Positions 8,591 through 16,136 of a DNA stretch of 64,000 nt are shown here, piece after piece (the stretch's first letter is position 1; the number at the start of each line of letters is the position of its first letter). Below the pieces are notes generated by a model, which was not told where the DNA came from, searched no databases, and was given only the letters and a program-made list of their open reading frames with translations. A program made the translations under genes and the position numbers. Source of the stretch: Pontibacter sp. SGAir0037 (GTDB lineage Bacteria; Bacteroidota; Bacteroidia; Cytophagales; Hymenobacteraceae); the NCBI RefSeq assembly GCF_005491705.1, contig NZ_CP028092.1, positions 2,790,001-2,854,000 of the forward strand, in the 5' to 3' direction.

Positions 8591-10686
8591 TAACTCACTA
8601 CTAGTGTTATTTTTCCGTTTTTATCAATGGGCGTACCAGGCACAAGCGATTGCTTGACCACACGCTTGCCCATTCCTTCTACCTTTACCTGCAGATGCTG
8701 ATTGCCAAGTATGTATAAAGCGTCTCTTAGGGTCAGCCCGGTTACATCAGGCACCTGCTCTTTAAGTACCGGGTTGGCCTCAAACTTAAAAGAGCGCATC
8801 TGGGGCTCCACTTTCACCCAATCCTCATCATTATTGTTCGGATGGTTGCTGATCCCGATCTTATTGCAGATAATACTTAAATCGTCGAAACTACCGGCTT
8901 TCACACCTGGCAAACTGTCTTTGTTTGGCACAACACGCGCCAGCATCGGCTTATGCATAGCCAAATCACGGGCATAGATTTTATCGGCCAGTTCTTTAAA
9001 AACAGGAGCCGCCACATCGCCACCGTATACATTCACACCTTTCGGACTATCGATGATCACAATGCAGCTGTATTTTGGGTTATCTGCGGGAAAATAACCG
9101 GCAAAGGAAGTAGAATATGTTTTCACGTACCTGCCGTCTTTTACTTTCCGTGCTGTACCGGTTTTACCTGCCACTTTATAATCCGGGTTTTTAATGTTTT
9201 TGGCGGTACCATACTCTACTACTCCTTCCAGCATCTCGCGCAATTTTTCCAGGGTAGCGTCAGAGCATATTTTTTCATTCAGCACACGTGTCTGGAAAGT
9301 CTGGATAACATTATCTGCTTTTCGAATTTCTTTTACAATAATAGGCTGTATTTTAACCCCGTTATTAGCCACTGCATTATAAAAAGCCAGCGTCTGCAAA
9401 GGCGACAGCTTCATTTCGTAGCCGATAGACATAGAAGATAAGGTGGTGCCATACCAACCTTTATCTGTTGTATTCTTGATATAAGGCCGTGCCTCGCCAT
9501 CCATCTGAAAGCCAAGCGTACTTGCCAGTCCGAATTTGTTCAGGTAATCTACAAATACCTGTGGCCTGCTGCTAAAATGCTCCTCCATCAGCTTTGCTAC
9601 GCCAATGTTAGAAGACTTTTCGAATACCTGCTGTACTGTAATTTTGCCGTAGCCCCCAATCTTTGAATCCGTCATGGTTCTGCCCTTGTTCCGCCAGGCG
9701 CCGTTGCCGGTATCAATCGTATCCGTCAGCTGCACATTGGTGGTCTCGAACAGGGCCATCATAGAAGCCAGTTTAAAAGTGGAGCCAGGTTCTGTACGTC
9801 CCTGGTTACCAACAGCATAGTTATAGTCTTCTATATAACCGCCTTTGGTTTTACCCAGGTTAGCCATTGCCTTGATTTCCCCTGTCTTCACTTCCATCAT
9901 GATCACAGTTCCGTATTCAGCATCTGTATTTACAAGCGCTTTATACAGCGCATTTTCTGCTACGTCCTGCAGGTTTATGTCCAGGGTAGTAACGATATCA
10001 TAGCCATGCTGCGGCTGCACTTCGGTTCCATCATAAATCGGCTTATTACCGCCCGGAATTCTTTCGAACAGCGCTTCTCCGTCAGTACCTGCCAGGTCGC
10101 CGTTAAAGCTGAATTCAAGCCCGGCACCGTTCTTATCTTCATTCACGAAGCCAATAGTACGCTCAGCCAGTAATCCGAAAGGTTTAAAGCGCTTCTCCAC
10201 CTTCTCAAAAATTACCCCGCCTTTGTTCTTACCATTCCTGAAAATAGGCCACTTAGCCATCATCTTCTTGTCCTGGTAATTAATCTGCCGGCTGTTCAAA
10301 CGGATGTAGCGCCTTCCGGCATGGCGCGCATTCTTGATCTTCTGACGGTAATAACTTTCCGGCTTATCACCGTAAAAGCGCGACAGCAGCAAAGCCAGCG
10401 AATCAATTCCGCTGTTAAACGTGGTTGTTTCAGCAATGGAAGGATCGAAAGCAACTCTGTAAAACGGCAAAGAAGTAGCCAGAATACTACCGTTATCAGA
10501 AAAAATATTACCACGTGTGGCATGCACCGGCTGATACCGGATGCGACGCTCCTGCGAAATAGCCTTCCATTTAGCACCATCTACAAACTGAATGTGCACA
10601 ATCTTATACACGATTGCGCAGGCAAACAGGCAGATAGCTAAAAAAGCTATTCTTACACGTATGATAATGGATTTCTTAATATTCAT
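8590..10686 (-). CDS. ftsI: Septal class B penicillin-binding protein with PASTA domain (FtsI)
   Basis: This is the septal transpeptidase. The 698-aa protein has one N-terminal membrane anchor (about 10-30), the class B dimerisation domain, and the transpeptidase motifs STFK (S302, K305), SSN (358-360) and KTG (508-510). Residues from about 640 to the end form a PASTA domain beginning VPDVTGLTL. PASTA domains are typical of Firmicutes PBP2x but also occur in Bacteroidota FtsI. It overlaps ftsL by 11 nt. Confidence 0.95.
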   Translation of the reverse strand: MNIKKSIIIRVRIAFLAICLFACAIVYKIVHIQFVDGAKWKAISQERRIRYQPVHATRGNIFSDNGSILATSLPFYRVAFDPSIAETTTFNSGIDSLALLLSRFYGDKPESYYRQKIKNARHAGRRYIRLNSRQINYQDKKMMAKWPIFRNGKNKGGVIFEKVEKRFKPFGLLAERTIGFVNEDKNGAGLEFSFNGDLAGTDGEALFERIPGGNKPIYDGTEVQPQHGYDIVTTLDINLQDVAENALYKALVNTDAEYGTVIMMEVKTGEIKAMANLGKTKGGYIEDYNYAVGNQGRTEPGSTFKLASMMALFETTNVQLTDTIDTGNGAWRNKGRTMTDSKIGGYGKITVQQVFEKSSNIGVAKLMEEHFSSRPQVFVDYLNKFGLASTLGFQMDGEARPYIKNTTDKGWYGTTLSSMSIGYEMKLSPLQTLAFYNAVANNGVKIQPIIVKEIRKADNVIQTFQTRVLNEKICSDATLEKLREMLEGVVEYGTAKNIKNPDYKVAGKTGTARKVKDGRYVKTYSTSFAGYFPADNPKYSCIVIIDSPKGVNVYGGDVAAPVFKELADKIYARDLAMHKPMLARVVPNKDSLPGVKAGSFDDLSIICNKIGISNHPNNNDEDWVKVEPQMRSFKFEANPVLKEQVPDVTGLTLRDALYILGNQHLQVKVEGMGKRVVKQSLVPGTPIDKNGKITLVVS

Positions 10687-11113
10687 CTGCAGGGACTTCT
10701 ACTTGATAAGGTGGAGATGAACTTTCTACAAGACCAAGAGGCACTACATTTCTGGCTACCTCAGATTGCTTGCTGGCTTCCATATATTCAGAGGCCAGCG
10801 TGGTATAGTCGGCACGAAGGTCTTCTGTCTCTACTTTGATCTTATCTATCCTGCGGATGGTTTTTTCGGCATAATGTGTATTGCCAATATAGAAAAGCGT
10901 AATAAATGTAAGAAAAAGGATGTAAGGCAGGTACTTTAACGGCACTCCTTCTTCAAAGAGAGAATCCACGTTTGTAAACTTATTTACGTAATGAAATAAG
11001 CCTGCTCCTTTTTTTACTCTGATTTTAGGCTTAGGGGCTTGCTCCTTTTGCTTCACACGCGCCGCGTTTGCTTTGGGTGCGTCTGCAGATTTTGTCATAA
11101 GGTTAGAAGCCAT
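10676..11113 (-). CDS. ftsL: FtsL-like divisome protein
   Basis: A small bitopic protein: a basic, Ala- and Lys-rich cytoplasmic stretch, one membrane helix (YLPYILFLTFITLFYIG), then a heptad-like coiled coil starting ETIRRIDKIK. FtsL joins FtsB and FtsQ and helps activate FtsW-FtsI. The reading frame is open further upstream to 11197, but the Met at 11113 (MASNLMTKS) is the better start because the longer form would run into rsmH. The identification rests on topology and position; the sequence itself is weakly conserved. Confidence 0.8.
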   Translation of the reverse strand: MASNLMTKSADAPKANAARVKQKEQAPKPKIRVKKGAGLFHYVNKFTNVDSLFEEGVPLKYLPYILFLTFITLFYIGNTHYAEKTIRRIDKIKVETEDLRADYTTLASEYMEASKQSEVARNVVPLGLVESSSPPYQVEVPADEY

Positions 11114-11165
11114 AATCTCTAAAGTTAATTTTATTCCCAGTACTATTTCTTGCCTACACCATGCA

Positions 11166-12068
11166 CTATCTCTTCTCAGCCACCCGAAGTTTAGCACTCC
11201 TGGAACGACTGTTTTCCAGCAACTCCTGATCAGTTGGTGTAATCGGTTTTCGGTTTACAGCATCAAGCGGCCTTTTTTCGTTTCCAAACAAGTCTTTTTC
11301 TACCTCTCCGAAAAATTTGCCCTTCGCTATAAAATTCTTCACCAGTCTATCCTCCAGAGAATGATAGGATATCACCACCAATCTGCCCCCTGGTTTTAGC
11401 ACTTCTGCCGCCTGCTCCAGCATTTCCTCCAGTGCCTTCAGCTCGTCGTTTACTTCGATGCGCAAAGCCTGGAAAACCTGTGCCAGGTATTTGTTTTCTT
11501 TTCCTTTTGGAGTACAGGCACTTATTGCCTGCTTAAATTCTCCGATTGTCTCTATTGCTTTTCTCGCCCGCTTCTCAACCAGCAGCCGGGCAAGCGTTCT
11601 GGCGTTTTTAACTTCGCCATATATACCGAAAATGCGGTGCAACTGCTCTTCGGTATAAGTCTCCACCACCTCTTTGGCCGTTATACCGGCTTCCGGGTTC
11701 ATGCGCATATCCAACGGACCGTCGAAACGAGTAGAAAACCCGCGTCCAGCCACATTAAACTGATGCGACGAAACACCCAGGTCAGCCAGAATAGCATCCA
11801 CTTCTTTTACCCGGTACAGGCGCAGGTACTTTTTCAGGTCCCTGAAGTTTGCCCGCACAAAAGTGAAAGCCGGGTTTGTTATCCTTTTCGACTGCTCTTC
11901 GGCATCTCTATCCTGGTCGAAAGAATAAAGCTTACCGGTTGTAAGCCTGCTGGCTATGAGAGACGAATGGCCTCCACCACCAAAAGTTACATCTACATAG
12001 ATACCTTCTGGTTTAATCTCCATGGCATCCACCGATTCTTCTAACAAGACTGGGCGATGATATTCCAT
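11166..12068 (-). CDS. rsmH: 16S rRNA (cytosine1402-N4)-methyltransferase RsmH
   Basis: RsmH (formerly MraW) methylates C1402 of 16S rRNA at N4 using S-adenosylmethionine. The 300-aa protein has the SAM loop DVTFGGGGHS near residue 30, the DADLGVSSHQ-like region written DLGVSSHQF, and the C-terminal SYHSLEDR motif. The start overlaps the mraZ stop by one base, so the two are co-translated. The length is normal. Confidence 0.97.
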   Translation of the reverse strand: MEYHRPVLLEESVDAMEIKPEGIYVDVTFGGGGHSSLIASRLTTGKLYSFDQDRDAEEQSKRITNPAFTFVRANFRDLKKYLRLYRVKEVDAILADLGVSSHQFNVAGRGFSTRFDGPLDMRMNPEAGITAKEVVETYTEEQLHRIFGIYGEVKNARTLARLLVEKRARKAIETIGEFKQAISACTPKGKENKYLAQVFQALRIEVNDELKALEEMLEQAAEVLKPGGRLVVISYHSLEDRLVKNFIAKGKFFGEVEKDLFGNEKRPLDAVNRKPITPTDQELLENSRSRSAKLRVAEKR

Positions 12069-12535
12069 TAAATCAAAGGGCCCTCCGTTGGTTTATCTCC
12101 CAGAAACTTCTGGGCAAGCTGTGAGAAATTCTGCTGGTCTTTGATCAGGAACTCCTCGTATTTGTCCGGGTTCCAGATCTCTACCCTGTTTCCTAAACCA
12201 ACCACAATTGCCTCCTTCTCCAGTTCAGCAAAACGGGCCATGGTTTTCGGCACAATAAATCGCCCTGTTCCATCCAATTCAATCTCGGTGTTACCCCGAA
12301 AGAAGTTACGCTGAAAGTGACGATACTCTTCATTAAACTCATTCAAACCCGCTACTTTATCATAAATCACCTTCCACTCTGCCTTCGGATAAAGCACCAG
12401 GCAAGGCTCAAACCCTCTCATCAGCACCACATGATTGCCAGAAGCCTCCGGCAGGTTGGCTTTTATCTTTGCAGGTAAAACCAACCTTCCCTTCGGATCG
12501 ATCTTGCATTCAAATTCGCCAGACAGGAAGTTCAT
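12068..12535 (-). CDS. mraZ: MraZ transcriptional regulator
   Basis: MraZ is a DNA-binding protein of the AbrB fold that represses its own operon in bacteria where it has been tested. The 155-aa protein has two tandem SpoVT/AbrB-like halves, at about 7-52 (FECKIDPKGRLVLPAK) and 81-124 (EIELDGTGRFIVPKT). It is the first gene of the dcw operon. Directly upstream are three 10-bp-phased AAAGTGG-like boxes that fit the known mode of MraZ binding to short phased direct repeats. Confidence 0.96.
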   Translation of the reverse strand: MNFLSGEFECKIDPKGRLVLPAKIKANLPEASGNHVVLMRGFEPCLVLYPKAEWKVIYDKVAGLNEFNEEYRHFQRNFFRGNTEIELDGTGRFIVPKTMARFAELEKEAIVVGLGNRVEIWNPDKYEEFLIKDQQNFSQLAQKFLGDKPTEGPLI

Positions 12536-12573
12536 GTATATAGCAGTTTTGTCCGAGTATACTTCGGAGTATA

Positions 12574-12581
12574 CAAATGTA
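12574..12581 (-). promoter_or_regulatory. -7 box of the mraZ/dcw promoter
   Basis: Read on the minus strand this is TACATTTG, an exact match to the Bacteroidota -7 consensus TAnnTTTG. It lies 39 nt upstream of the mraZ start, giving a leader of about 33 nt. No good -33 TTTG is seen; the phased GTGG boxes sit where it would be expected, as expected if MraZ competes with RNA polymerase there. Confidence 0.6.
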
Positions 12582-12600
12582 GCAATTCAACGAAATACCT

Positions 12601-12630
12601 GCGCCACAGTTTACCACTTTTTACCACTTT
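12601..12630 (-). promoter_or_regulatory. Putative MraZ operator: three 10-bp-phased boxes
   Basis: On the minus strand the sequence is AAAGTGGTAA twice in tandem (12621-12630 and 12611-12620) followed by the degenerate copy ACTGTGGCGC (12601-12610). MraZ is known to bind short direct repeats at 10-nt spacing (TGGGN with 5-nt spacers in E. coli; AAAGTG-type boxes in mollicutes). The boxes end 20 bp upstream of the mraZ -7 box and point toward mraZ. Confidence 0.65.
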
Positions 12631-12676
12631 GTGGATAAATTATGGTTATCCACCCCACTTATCCACATTATCCACA
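12630..12676. promoter_or_regulatory. Cluster of four DnaA-box-like nonamers
   Basis: Three perfect TTATCCACA nonamers lie at 12630-12638 (minus), 12659-12667 and 12668-12676 (both plus, directly abutting), and one 8/9 match, TTATCCACC, at 12646-12654. Four such sites in 47 bp are far above chance. They sit directly upstream of the MraZ boxes and beside an AT-rich tract. They could be a DnaA-controlled element of the dcw promoter or part of a replication origin; sequence alone does not decide. Confidence 0.6.
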
Positions 12677-12825
12677 TTCTTAGCCCTGCATTTTGGGTAT
12701 AAGTTTTTTTGCATCAAATATATTTTATAGTTAATATTCGAGACACAAAACAATAAACAATTGAAAATCAACATTTTAATTACTTGCTATTAAATTATTA
12801 ATGCATTTCCCCCGCTTCCACAACA

Positions 12826-12882
12826 AAAGTGGGGGAAAGTGGAAAGAGTGGGACAAAGTGGGGGAATTTGGTAGCTAAGTGG
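12826..12882 (+). repeat. Phased AAAGTGG-like array facing the metal operon
   Basis: AAAGTGG occurs at 12826, 12836 and 12855, with degenerate copies AGAGTGG at 12845, AATTTGG at 12865 and TAAGTGG at 12876. The spacing is 9 to 11 bp throughout. The core matches the boxes upstream of mraZ, but the array lies on the opposite strand, about 290 bp from mraZ, and covers the -33 region of the next gene. It is inferred to be a second binding array for MraZ or for a protein of like specificity. Confidence 0.55.
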
Positions 12883-12901
12883 AAATCCTTTCGTATATTT
12901 G
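12867..12901 (+). promoter_or_regulatory. Promoter of the metal operon, apparently leaderless
   Basis: TTTG (12867-12870), a 23-bp spacer, then TATATTTG (12894-12901) match the Bacteroidota -33/-7 consensus. The only start codon that leaves a clean signal peptide is GTG at 12906, five bases after the -7 box, so the transcript would begin at or very near the start codon. Confidence 0.55.
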
Positions 12902-12905
12902 CAAC

Positions 12906-13310
12906 GTGAAAGCCACCATTCGCCATACCATAACACTGTTTCTGACGCTCTGCATCCTGCTGAGTTCGGTTGGCGTTGCCCTAAGCGCACAGCTTTGCCT
13001 GATGACAGGCCTAAAGCAGGCTACGGCCCAGGAGCAAATGGATGGTTGCTGCGAAAAGCCTGCTGCTAAGGCCGCTAAAACCGACGACTGTTGTGCGGTT
13101 AAGACATCCTTTGAGAAGCTGGAGCCTGTTTCTACGCTTAAGGCTTTCCAGCTGGAAGCACCGGTTTTCTTCCTGGAGCCATTATCACCTTTTCCTACTT
13201 TCAGGACTGTTGCAACAAAACCTGATCAACGGGTTTTAACCTATGCAGATAGTTCTCCTCCTTTGTATGGGCGCACGCTGCTACAGTTCATACATATTCT
13301 GATTATATAG
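12906..13310 (+). CDS. Exported Cys-pair protein of a metal operon (HYC_CC_PP-like)
   Basis: The 134-aa protein has a signal peptide (residues 1-28, ending ALSA), then C31, two vicinal Cys pairs (C48-C49 and C62-C63) in an Ala/Lys-rich stretch, and a C-terminal PPLYGRTLLQFIH motif. This plan resembles the small exported CC/PP proteins that precede TonB receptors for metals in Bacteroidota. I know of no established function; metal (copper-like) binding is inferred from the Cys pairs and the HMA neighbour. GTG at 12906 is preferred to the upstream GTG at 12879 because it gives the cleaner signal peptide. Confidence 0.7.
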   Translation: MKATIRHTITLFLTLCILLSSVGVALSAQLCLMTGLKQATAQEQMDGCCEKPAAKAAKTDDCCAVKTSFEKLEPVSTLKAFQLEAPVFFLEPLSPFPTFRTVATKPDQRVLTYADSSPPLYGRTLLQFIHILII

Positions 13311-13396
13311 ACTACTGTCCTGCTTCATCTGCACCGGTATTTTTACCTGTGCTCCTGTTTTGCATGTCTTATGTAGTTTCTAAATAATCAGCACGT

Positions 13397-15637
13397 ATGT
13401 TTATCTCCATTAAAACGCATTATAAGGCCAGCCTGGCTATAACAATTGCTTTACTGGCAACCATTCTACTACCCGCCACAGCACAGGAATTGCATGGCAA
13501 AGTAGTAGACCAGACGAATACTTCTCTATCGCTTATCGGTGCCAGCGTTGCCTGGAAAGGCACCACCAAGGGCACTACCACGGATGCCTCGGGCACCTTT
13601 AGCTTACAAGCAGCCGACTCTCTTACATCTCAAATCATAGTGAGTTATATCGGCTACAAGTCCGATACTATCCAGGTAAACGCAGCTACAATCAGTAATC
13701 ATGCACCACTGGTGGTATCGCTGGTACCTAACAGTTCTTTAAAAGAAGTTGTTGTAGAGGGCCAGCAGACACGTTACTCAGCCCTTACTCCTACCAACTC
13801 GCAGGTTATTACGTCACGCGATCTGGAAAAGTCAGCATGCTGCAACCTGGCTGAAAGTTTTGAAACAAATGCCTCTGTGGAAGTATCTACCACCGATGCT
13901 GTTTCCGGCGCCAAACAGATCCAGATGCTCGGACTCGATGGCTCTTATACACTCCTTACAACAGATAATATTCCTGCTTTAAGAGGACTTGCCACACCTT
14001 ACCGCCTCAACTACCTGTCAGGCACCTACATAGAGTCTATTGATATTATTAAAGGAATGGGCTCGGTACTGAATGGCTACGAGTCGATTTCCGGACAGGT
14101 GAATGTAAAACTAAAGGAGCCGGACAAGAGCGAGCGCCTGTACGTAAACCTCTACGGGAACAGCCTGGCTAAATTCGATGCGAACGTAAACGTTTCGGCA
14201 CAGGTAAGCCCGAAATGGAGTACCGTGCTGATGCTGCACACCGACCATCTCGGCAACCGCGTAGACCGTAACAATGATGGCTTTATGGACCTGGCCCTAG
14301 GCACCCAATACAATGTTTTTAACAAGTGGAAGTTTATGAGCGGCGACGAATGGGTATCTGAATTTGGTATAAATGCCCTCCGCGAAACGAAGCTTGGGGG
14401 CCAGATGAACTACGAAAAAGGAGAGCCTGCTGGTCCGGGTCAACATTACGGCACTGAGTCAGAAACAGAGCGTTTATCAGCTTTTAATAAAACGTCGTAT
14501 ACTTTTCCCAGCAAACCTTACCAGAGCATTGGTATAATTACGGCCTTCAATCACCACCGGTTTAACTCTTTGTATGGCCGAAGAATATACAATGGAGAGC
14601 AGAATAACGCTGATCTGCGCCTGATTTTCCAGTCTGTTATTGGGCATACAGGCCACACCTATAAAATCGGAGCCAGCTATCTGTACGACGATTACTCCGA
14701 AACTTTGTCAAGCACCTCTTTTGGACGCACCGAAAGCGTGCCGGGAGTTTTTGCAGAGTACATCTTTAACAACAGTGAAAATTTAACGGTTGTAGCCGGA
14801 GCCCGGGTAGACTTCCATAATTTATACGGTTCTATTTTTACGCCCCGGCTTAATGTGAAGTATGATTTCACCCCGAATACTATCTTCAGACTTTCAGCAG
14901 GCAAAGGCTTCCGGGTTGCAAATCCTGTTGCAGAAAATACAGCTGCTTTGGTTAGTTCCAGGAGCTTTATCTTCAGAGAGCAGCTACAGCCAGAGCAAGC
15001 CTGGAACACAGGCGGCTCCTTTACACAATATTTTGAACTCGGAGGCAGGCCAGGTGCATTTATAACAGACTACTATTATACCACCTTCACTAACCAGGTA
15101 ATTGCCGATATGTATAGCAGCGCCCACAGTATCAGCTTTTACAACCTGAATGGCAAGTCTTTTGCTAAAAGCTTCCAGGCAGAGCTGCAGTATGAGCTGC
15201 TCAAAGGCTTTGATGTAAAGACAGCCTATAAATACTTTGATGTGAAGACAACCTACAATGGTCTATTGGTGCAACGGCCTATGATCCCGCAACACCGCTT
15301 CTTTATTAATTTAGGCTTTGCAACTCCTTTCGATAAATGGCGCGCCGACCTGACAACACAGTACTTTGGTGAAATGCAATTGGCACCACGTGGTGTAGAA
15401 CCCCATACTGGCGTAGGCAACACATCCGACAGATTCTATACCTTAAATGGCCAGGTTTCACGTGCGTTTAAACACTGGGAACTATATTTAGGAGGAGAAA
15501 ACCTGCTCAACTACCGCCAGCCTAACCCGATTTATGGAGCTGATGATCCGTTTGGGCATGCTTTCGATGCCAGCATGGTATGGGGGCCAATAACGGGCCG
15601 CATCATTTATGCAGGTATGCGCTTTAAAATAGATTAA
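13397..15637 (+). CDS. TonB-dependent receptor, probably for a metal
   Basis: The 746-aa outer-membrane protein has a signal peptide (1-29, ending ATAQ), a carboxypeptidase-regulatory-like beta-sandwich (about 30-115, GKVVDQ...TDASGTFSL), a plug domain (about 125-235), and a 22-strand-type barrel ending in FKID. The plug holds C148-C149 (SACCNL), the only cysteines in the whole protein. It lies between two small exported proteins that also have CC pairs, so metal uptake or sensing is likely; this is inference. No SusD partner is present, which argues against a glycan substrate. Confidence 0.88.
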   Translation: MFISIKTHYKASLAITIALLATILLPATAQELHGKVVDQTNTSLSLIGASVAWKGTTKGTTTDASGTFSLQAADSLTSQIIVSYIGYKSDTIQVNAATISNHAPLVVSLVPNSSLKEVVVEGQQTRYSALTPTNSQVITSRDLEKSACCNLAESFETNASVEVSTTDAVSGAKQIQMLGLDGSYTLLTTDNIPALRGLATPYRLNYLSGTYIESIDIIKGMGSVLNGYESISGQVNVKLKEPDKSERLYVNLYGNSLAKFDANVNVSAQVSPKWSTVLMLHTDHLGNRVDRNNDGFMDLALGTQYNVFNKWKFMSGDEWVSEFGINALRETKLGGQMNYEKGEPAGPGQHYGTESETERLSAFNKTSYTFPSKPYQSIGIITAFNHHRFNSLYGRRIYNGEQNNADLRLIFQSVIGHTGHTYKIGASYLYDDYSETLSSTSFGRTESVPGVFAEYIFNNSENLTVVAGARVDFHNLYGSIFTPRLNVKYDFTPNTIFRLSAGKGFRVANPVAENTAALVSSRSFIFREQLQPEQAWNTGGSFTQYFELGGRPGAFITDYYYTTFTNQVIADMYSSAHSISFYNLNGKSFAKSFQAELQYELLKGFDVKTAYKYFDVKTTYNGLLVQRPMIPQHRFFINLGFATPFDKWRADLTTQYFGEMQLAPRGVEPHTGVGNTSDRFYTLNGQVSRAFKHWELYLGGENLLNYRQPNPIYGADDPFGHAFDASMVWGPITGRIIYAGMRFKID

Positions 15638-15710
15638 TGGCACACTATTGGCAGAGGTTACCTGCAAAAGAAGACTTTACTATTCAACACTAAACTTATA
15701 ATTTAACAGA

Positions 15711-16061
15711 ATGAAAACTTTCAAAAACATCGGATTATTCCTTTTCATGTTCTGCTTGTCTATGGCTGCCTTTGCTCAGAAGGGCAACGAAGAAACAGTA
15801 AAAATCAAGACCTCTGCCGTATGCGATATGTGTAAGAAGACCCTTGAAAAAGCAATGGCGTACGAAAAAGGAGTAAAGTCTTCCACACTGGATGTAGACT
15901 CAAAAGTACTGACAGTTGTTTTCGATGGCAAAAAGACCAATCCTGACAAAATAAGAAAAGCAGTTTCAGAAACCGGTTACGATGCCGACAATGTGCCGGC
16001 ACAGGAACGCGCCTACAATAAGCTTGAAGACTGCTGCAAAAAAGAAGCAGGAGCTCATTAA
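15711..16061 (+). CDS. Exported heavy-metal-associated (HMA) domain protein
   Basis: This 116-aa protein has a signal peptide (1-22, ending AFAQ) and an HMA ferredoxin-like domain with the metal-binding CxxC as C38-D-M-C41. The family binds Cu(I) or similar soft metals and passes them between partners. A second pair, C108-C109, sits in the tail (EDCCKK). Being exported, it would act in the periplasm, probably with the TonB receptor 73 nt upstream. It ends 6 nt before a large perfect palindrome. Confidence 0.87.
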   Translation: MKTFKNIGLFLFMFCLSMAAFAQKGNEETVKIKTSAVCDMCKKTLEKAMAYEKGVKSSTLDVDSKVLTVVFDGKKTNPDKIRKAVSETGYDADNVPAQERAYNKLEDCCKKEAGAH

Positions 16062-16067
16062 TATAGA

Positions 16068-16127
16068 ATACCGCTGAAACAGAAACGGGAGGTCGTAAAC
16101 GACCTCCCGTTTCTGTTTCAGCGGTAT
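16068..16127. terminator. 60-bp perfect palindrome between convergent genes
   Basis: The left arm 16068-16096 and the right arm 16099-16127 are exact reverse complements (29 bp) around an AA centre. It lies 6 nt after the HMA stop and 9 nt after the crtW stop. It fits a bidirectional terminator but has no T-run on either side, and the stem is longer than those of the other terminators here (7-18 bp). Confidence 0.7.
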
Positions 16128-16136
16128 CACACAGTA

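Larger units (their letters stand above)
12536..12905. other. Divergent control region between mraZ and the metal operon
   Basis: These 370 bases hold no gene that I can support. From left to right: a GAGTATAC direct repeat (12555-12562 and 12567-12574) in the mraZ leader, a minus-strand -7 box, three minus-strand phased GTGG boxes, four DnaA-box-like nonamers, an AT-rich stretch (about 12700-12810), a second phased box array on the plus strand, and a plus-strand promoter. An open frame on the minus strand at 12790-12990 is judged spurious. Confidence 0.8.

Noticed and set aside
8953..9441. A 162-codon open frame on the plus strand.
   Set aside because: Antisense shadow of the PBP gene; no recognisable domain.
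12630..12810. A firm call of the chromosomal replication origin.
   Set aside because: DnaA-box-like sites and an AT-rich tract are present, but there is no dnaA or dnaN nearby and skew cannot be computed from this window.
12790..12990. A 66-codon minus-strand frame in the mraZ/metal control region.
   Set aside because: It runs across the phased box array and the divergent promoter; the composition reflects the GTGG repeats.
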